Program-made: the position numbers and the translations under genes
Notes under the pieces: generated by a model
Told to the model about the DNA's origin: nothing
Seen by the model: the letters and a program-made list of their open reading frames with translations, nothing else
Databases searched by the model: none
Shown here: piece by piece, positions 60,248 through 64,000 of the stretch
Layout: every line of letters begins with the position of its first letter
How positions within the stretch are numbered: position 1 is the stretch's first letter
NCBI RefSeq assembly: GCF_013034685.1
Contig: NZ_WQGO01000010.1
Location: 1 to 64,000 of the forward strand
DNA from: Ruegeria lacuscaerulensis
Lineage (GTDB): Bacteria; Pseudomonadota; Alphaproteobacteria; Rhodobacterales; Rhodobacteraceae
DNA: 64,000 nt
Direction: 5' to 3'

Positions 60248-60829
60248 ATGAAACGGAGCAAAGAAGGAAAGGTTGTTACGCGACGTGGAGTGATTGCCGC
60301 GTTTGCTGCGACGACGCTTTTTCCAGCACCGGCCGTTTGGGCCCAATCAACGGCAACTGAGGGGACGCGCCGCAATGTTTCCTCATTCCGCGTTGCTAAA
60401 TGGCAGGACCACTTTGATACGCTTAAGAATGGTGTGATCCTGTCCGATACACAGTCCAAGGTCCTGCAATATTGGTCGGAAGACGAAAGCGTCTACCGAA
60501 TGTATCCAACCAGCGTACCGCTGACGGAAGACCTTACAAGGCTGGGCTACACCACAGTTACTCGCAAGGTCGAAGGGCCGTCTTGGCGACCGACACCAGC
60601 AATGAAAAAGCGCAACCCCGCTTGGCCCGATTATGTGGGCCCGGGTCCGGAGAATCCTCTGGGGACACATGCACTTTATTTGAGCTGGCAATACTACCGG
60701 ATCCACGGCACCAACGACACGCGCAAGATCGGGAGAAGATCCTCCAACGGCTGCATTGGCTTGTACAACGAGCAGATTGCGGAATTGTTCGAACTGGCCA
60801 CTGTGGGCACTCAGGTAAAACTGATCTGA
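60248..60829 (+). CDS. Second L,D-transpeptidase-like protein with altered active-site motif
   Basis: 193 residues from the ATG at 60248 (60239 and a TTG at 60209 are in-frame alternatives). The signal has an RR motif (VVTRRGVIAAFAATTLFPAP). YkuD domain: YRIHGTNDTRKIGRRSSNGC followed by IGLYN. Catalytic His and Cys are present, but the Arg that normally follows (GCIR) is Gly. Copper box E lies just upstream, and a hairpin with a T-run follows. Probably a periplasmic peptidoglycan enzyme induced by copper. Confidence 0.88.
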   Translation: MKRSKEGKVVTRRGVIAAFAATTLFPAPAVWAQSTATEGTRRNVSSFRVAKWQDHFDTLKNGVILSDTQSKVLQYWSEDESVYRMYPTSVPLTEDLTRLGYTTVTRKVEGPSWRPTPAMKKRNPAWPDYVGPGPENPLGTHALYLSWQYYRIHGTNDTRKIGRRSSNGCIGLYNEQIAELFELATVGTQVKLI

Positions 60830-60852
60830 CCTTGGTCAGGCCGATTTTTTTT
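60826..60852 (+). terminator. Possible terminator after the second L,D-transpeptidase
   Basis: CTGACC TT GGTCAG overlaps the stop codon and is followed, after five bases, by eight T. The two-base loop and the spacer before the T-run make it a moderate candidate. Confidence 0.5.
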
Positions 60853-60896
60853 GCGCGCGTTGAACCTAAGAACTGACAATCATGTGAAGAACAGAG

Positions 60897-61346
60897 ATGG
60901 ATAAACTTACACTCTTGATCGGCGGAGTAGTGATCGCAGGCGCCGCCGCGTTCGTCTACAACTTAAATCAGCAACCAACAGGTCACTCGATGACGCCGCC
61001 CGATACGTCAGCACTGGAGCAAGGAGACCCAATCGAAAACGTCACTCTGCCGGACCAGCTAAGCGAATTTGCGGCCGTCGGCAAAGTGGCATTCGACGCC
61101 AAATGCTCGGCGTGCCATGGCGCGAATGCAACAGGTCTGGAAGGCCTTGCACCACCTTTGGTGCATAAAATCTATGAACCAAGCCACCATTCGGACGAGT
61201 CATTTTATGTGGCAGTCCAGAATGGAGTTCGGGCACACCATTGGAAGTTCGGCAATATGCCGCCGGTCGATGGCTTGACCCGTGCGGATGTGAAGGGCAT
61301 CGTGGCGTATATCAGAGAGCTGCAGCAGGAAAACGGGATTTTCTGA
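60897..61346 (+). CDS. Membrane-anchored cytochrome c
   Basis: 149 residues: N-terminal uncleaved-looking membrane helix (LTLLIGGVVIAGAAAFVYNL), a short Met-containing linker, then a class I cytochrome c with CSACH (about residue 64) and a NMPPVDGL Met-ligand region. First of a run of small exported proteins ahead of the multicopper oxidase. As an electron acceptor or donor of that oxidase it would need the Ccm system encoded 8 kb to the left. Confidence 0.88.
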   Translation: MDKLTLLIGGVVIAGAAAFVYNLNQQPTGHSMTPPDTSALEQGDPIENVTLPDQLSEFAAVGKVAFDAKCSACHGANATGLEGLAPPLVHKIYEPSHHSDESFYVAVQNGVRAHHWKFGNMPPVDGLTRADVKGIVAYIRELQQENGIF

Positions 61347-61360
61347 AGGTGACGAGCCGA

Positions 61361-61687
61361 ATGGGCAGTGCAATTCGTTACATCATACTGTCAATGGTGC
61401 TGACCATTGGCGGGCTGCTTGTGACGGCCGATTCTGCTCATGCACATGGCAGTGGTTCTCAGCACGTGATTGACCAAACGGACTCCGCGGACGTTGAGCA
61501 TGTCAAGCAGGGTCATCCCGGACATTGTCATGGCGGAACGATTTGCAACGCTGTTGGTCTATTTTCGATGGGTCCACCACCGCCTGGCCCCCAAGATACT
61601 GAACAAAGATACTCGATCCCTCGAGCCCAATACCGGGTTCTCGGTATCGCGGCGTTTGACCCACCACCGCCGCGTGTCCTGATCTGA
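61361..61687 (+). CDS. Small exported His/Pro-rich protein
   Basis: 108 residues from the ATG at 61361. Signal peptide ends in ADSAHAHG; the mature part begins with a His-rich segment (HGSGSQHVIDQ, VKQGHPGHCHGGTIC) followed by Pro-rich stretches (MGPPPPGPQD, DPPPPRVLI). The His/Cys cluster suggests metal binding in the periplasm. No known family recognised; context is the cytochrome-multicopper oxidase run. Confidence 0.65.
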   Translation: MGSAIRYIILSMVLTIGGLLVTADSAHAHGSGSQHVIDQTDSADVEHVKQGHPGHCHGGTICNAVGLFSMGPPPPGPQDTEQRYSIPRAQYRVLGIAAFDPPPPRVLI

Positions 61688-61742
61688 CCAGTCGAATTGC
61701 GCTCAACCTGGGCGCGTCGAAGCAGACGACAAGGACAAAACA

Positions 61743-62312
61743 ATGAACATTCTGAAAATGACCACAGGCGTTGCCCTGGTTTCTCTGTTTGCAGCCGCCG
61801 CCCTGGCGCATGGTGGCGCAACCGGCATCGTCAAAGAACGCATGGATGGTATGTCCGCGATGAAGGACAGCATGAAGATCCTTACGCCGATGATGCAGGG
61901 GAAAACGCCCTACAATGCGCAAACGGTACGAAGCGAGGCCAAGAAAATCGGGCGTCACGCTGGCGAGAGCATGACAAAGCTGTTTCCAGAGGGATCTGAT
62001 GGCAAACCCTCGGAGGCCAAATCGGAGATCTGGCAGGATTGGGGTTCATTTGCAGAGTTAGCCAGGCAGTTGGAATCCTACTCTGAAGGCCTTGTGCTTG
62101 CGGCGGACAACGGGTTGATGATGTCCGGGTCGGGCCATGGTTCGGGCATGATGGGCGGCGCATCCATGATGGGTGGCGGTTCTATGATGGGTGCCGGAAT
62201 GATGGGCGGCAGTCCAAACCAGGCACAACTTTCTGAAATGCCGGCAGATGGTGTGTTCATGATGCTGAGCCAGACATGCTCGGCGTGTCACACGCAATTT
62301 CGGTCGGAATAG
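61743..62312 (+). CDS. Cytochrome c'-like protein with a Met/Gly-rich insertion
   Basis: 189 residues. Signal peptide ends AAALAHGG. A four-helix cytochrome c'/c556 fold (MKDSMKILTPMMQGKTPYNA, AKKIGRHAGESMTKLF) with the heme motif CSACH eight residues before the C-terminus, as in that class. Just before the last helix there is an unusual insert of about 30 residues made of Met, Gly, Ser and His (GSGHGSGMMGGASMMGGGSM), which looks like a copper-binding loop. Inferred role: heme protein that also binds or senses periplasmic copper. Confidence 0.85.
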   Translation: MNILKMTTGVALVSLFAAAALAHGGATGIVKERMDGMSAMKDSMKILTPMMQGKTPYNAQTVRSEAKKIGRHAGESMTKLFPEGSDGKPSEAKSEIWQDWGSFAELARQLESYSEGLVLAADNGLMMSGSGHGSGMMGGASMMGGGSMMGAGMMGGSPNQAQLSEMPADGVFMMLSQTCSACHTQFRSE

Positions 62313-62321
62313 GAATGCGTC

Positions 62322-63221
62322 ATGAGACCGATATTCCGATTGGGCCTTGCTGCCGCCGTAGCGGCGTCAGCGGGACTTGTTGCTGTGATGGCTTGGCCGA
62401 TTGGCCAGCCCTTACAAGCTCTCGACATTCAGGGTGACGTTAACCGCGGGGCGTATCTGGCAAGGGCAAGTGGTTGTATCGCTTGCCACACAGATTTTGC
62501 CAAAGGGGGCGCGGCCTTGGCCGGTGGGGTGGAGTTGGATACCCCGTTCGGCACGCTCTTTTCGCCGAACCTGACCACAGATCCCGATCACGGGATCGGT
62601 GATTGGACAATCGAGGAGTTCGCCCGCGCGGTGCGTCAAGGCGTATCACCCGGCGGACAACCCTATTACCCGGCCTTTCCTTATCCATTCTATGCCAATT
62701 TCACGGATCAGGACATCGCCGATCTCTGGGCCGCATGGCAAACAGTTCCACCGGTAGCGGAACCGTCAAAAGAACAGGAAATGGCGTTCCCCTTCAATCA
62801 GAGATGGGGCCTGAAGCTGTGGCGCGCGGCTTTTCTGGAACCACCCCGCACTGATCCCGTGCCGGGCAATGACGAAGTGTGGAACCGGGGCCGGCTACTG
62901 GTCGAAGGTGCCACACATTGTGCGGCCTGCCACACCGGGAGGAACCTGGCTGGCGCAAGAAATTCGGACACGGAACACTTCAAGGGAAGTGACTCTCTGC
63001 CGGGCGGTGACAAGGCACCGGCCATCGACTTTGAGACCCTGCAAAAGCGTGGTTGGACGGTAGATGATTTGGCCTACGCGTTGCGCACCGGCGTCATGCC
63101 TGATGGCGATGTCTTCGGCGGCGCCATGGGAGAGGTCGTAAACTATGGCACCAGCTTTCTGACAGACGAAGACCGGAAGGCAATGGCGACCTATCTGCTG
63201 GATGTGCACGACGGGGGGTAA
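62322..63221 (+). CDS. Diheme cytochrome c
   Basis: 299 residues with an N-terminal signal or anchor (LGLAAAVAASAGLVAVMAWP). Two class I heme motifs: GCIACHTDFAKGG (about residue 52) and HCAACHTGRNLAG (about residue 200). The pattern GVSPGGQPYYPAFPYPFYAN is typical of the cytochrome subunits of membrane dehydrogenases (alcohol or gluconate type) and related electron carriers. Here no dehydrogenase is adjacent; the multicopper oxidase that follows is a possible partner. Confidence 0.88.
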   Translation: MRPIFRLGLAAAVAASAGLVAVMAWPIGQPLQALDIQGDVNRGAYLARASGCIACHTDFAKGGAALAGGVELDTPFGTLFSPNLTTDPDHGIGDWTIEEFARAVRQGVSPGGQPYYPAFPYPFYANFTDQDIADLWAAWQTVPPVAEPSKEQEMAFPFNQRWGLKLWRAAFLEPPRTDPVPGNDEVWNRGRLLVEGATHCAACHTGRNLAGARNSDTEHFKGSDSLPGGDKAPAIDFETLQKRGWTVDDLAYALRTGVMPDGDVFGGAMGEVVNYGTSFLTDEDRKAMATYLLDVHDGG

Positions 63222-63260
63222 TCGAGTGAGAGATCAAATTTTCTTTGGAGGGAAGTCCTC

Positions 63261-64000
63261 ATGAAGCTCAATCGCAGGCAATTCGTTGCAGGCACGTCGG
63301 CACTAATCGCAGTGCCGACTATCGGGAGGGCGGCTACCGCCCCCCGAATAATCGAGGCGCGTTCAGGATTGGCACGTGTTGCCCCCGACAGCTATCCTGA
63401 AACCGAGATATGGGGATATGATGGCGGTGTTCCGGGCCCCGAAATTCGTGCCCGGCAGGGCGAAACGGTTCGCCGGACACTCCTGAACTCACTGCCTCAG
63501 CCTACGGCAATCCATTGGCATGGACTGCGGGTTCCAAACAACATGGATGGGGTGCCGGGTCTTACACAGGAGGCTGTACCAACAAGCGGCGAGTTTCAGT
63601 ATGACTTGCCTCTGAAGGATGCAGGAACCTTCTGGTACCACTCTCATAACCAGTCAACGGAACAAGTGGCCAGGGGCCTTTACGGCGCGTTCATCGTCGA
63701 CGAAATGGACCCGCCGGACACGGATCATGACATTACGATCCTGCTGGATGACTGGAGGTTGGGTCAGGACGCCCAAATCGTCGATGATTTCGGCGCGATG
63801 CATGACTGGACGCATGCAGGCCGAATGGGAAACTACGTTCACGCACACATATCGCCCATGACAGAAGTTCTGACAAACCAGCGTTTGCGACTTCGAATGG
63901 TCAACGTGGCAACTGATCGGATCATGTATGTCTCAGTAGGTGGCGCAAACGGGAAACTGGTCGCTTATGATGGCATGCCTGTAAGGCAGCCAGAGGATTT
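63261..64000 (+). CDS. CopA-like multicopper oxidase (3' end outside window)
   Basis: Start ATG at 63261 with GGAGGG upstream; the frame is still open at the right edge after 246 residues. Twin-arginine signal (KLNRRQFVAGTSALIAVP), then cupredoxin domain 1 with copper ligands in IHWHGLRVPNNMDGVPGLT and FWYHSHNQST. The mature part starts without the Met-rich region of some CopA proteins. Periplasmic multicopper oxidases oxidise Cu(I) to less toxic Cu(II). It ends the visible copper island. Confidence 0.9.
   Translation, partial: MKLNRRQFVAGTSALIAVPTIGRAATAPRIIEARSGLARVAPDSYPETEIWGYDGGVPGPEIRARQGETVRRTLLNSLPQPTAIHWHGLRVPNNMDGVPGLTQEAVPTSGEFQYDLPLKDAGTFWYHSHNQSTEQVARGLYGAFIVDEMDPPDTDHDITILLDDWRLGQDAQIVDDFGAMHDWTHAGRMGNYVHAHISPMTEVLTNQRLRLRMVNVATDRIMYVSVGGANGKLVAYDGMPVRQPED

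Overview
The window looks like a large conjugative plasmid of an alphaproteobacterium of the Rhodobacterales (roseobacter) type. The evidence is a DnaA-like replication initiator next to parAB, a VirB/VirD4 type IV secretion system, a VirD2-like relaxase with an IncP/Ti-type nick site, and moderately GC-rich genes with alphaproteobacterial protein relatives. No rRNA, tRNA, complete insertion sequence or CRISPR array was recognised.

Layout. 1-10.0 kb: conjugation channel (virB4 C-terminal part, small lipoprotein, virB5, secreted unknown, virB6, virB8, virB9, a virB10 split into two genes, virB11, a small DUF4177-like gene, virD4). 10.2-12.5 kb: metal island (lipoprotein cytochrome c, DUF411 protein, CDF exporter, divergent MerR regulator with a 19-bp-spacer promoter). 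12.7-16.1 kb: mobilisation block (stand-alone copy of the relaxase C-terminal region, relaxase, MobC-like protein, oriT), followed by a hairpin-rich leading region. 16.5-21.2 kb: plasmid housekeeping (small conserved genes, a HigBA-like toxin-antitoxin pair, an orphan ParB-like protein, a DUF3768 protein). 21.7-27 kb: mixed genes and gene remnants (WGR, GFA, SH3b, DUF6429 remnant, metallo-beta-lactamase remnant, homocysteine S-methyltransferase-like).

27.1-39.3 kb: a catabolic island. Eight genes on the minus strand overlap end to end: four ureohydrolase-family proteins (only one keeps the metal ligands), an unknown protein, an aldehyde dehydrogenase, a CaiB-type CoA-transferase and a citryl-CoA-lyase-like enzyme. 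An IclR regulator is divergent, and a polyamine-type ABC transporter follows. The inferred pathway takes up a guanidino or polyamine-like compound, removes urea, oxidises the product to an acid, activates it with CoA and cleaves it.

39.8-44.2 kb: a short integrase, a secreted caspase-like protein and an AbiE toxin-antitoxin pair with inverted-repeat operators. 44.2-48.8 kb: the replicon (DnaA-like Rep, TGTCACC repeats, parA, parB, two parS-like palindromes) and a second tyrosine recombinase.

49-64 kb: a copper-response island containing an outer-membrane transporter-like protein, ccmF-ccmG-ccmH-ccmI, a DsbD/ScsB-like reductase, small membrane and lipoproteins, two L,D-transpeptidases, four cytochrome or His-rich secreted proteins, and the start of a CopA-like multicopper oxidase. 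Five copies of a CueR/HmrR-like promoter box (TTGACC, one base, TCCAGCGCTGGA) sit upstream of its transcription units. They suggest one copper-responsive regulon linking cytochrome c assembly, periplasmic disulfide reduction and peptidoglycan cross-linking. The strongest candidates for something new are this regulon, the ureohydrolase array with three metal-site-less paralogs, and the split VirB10.
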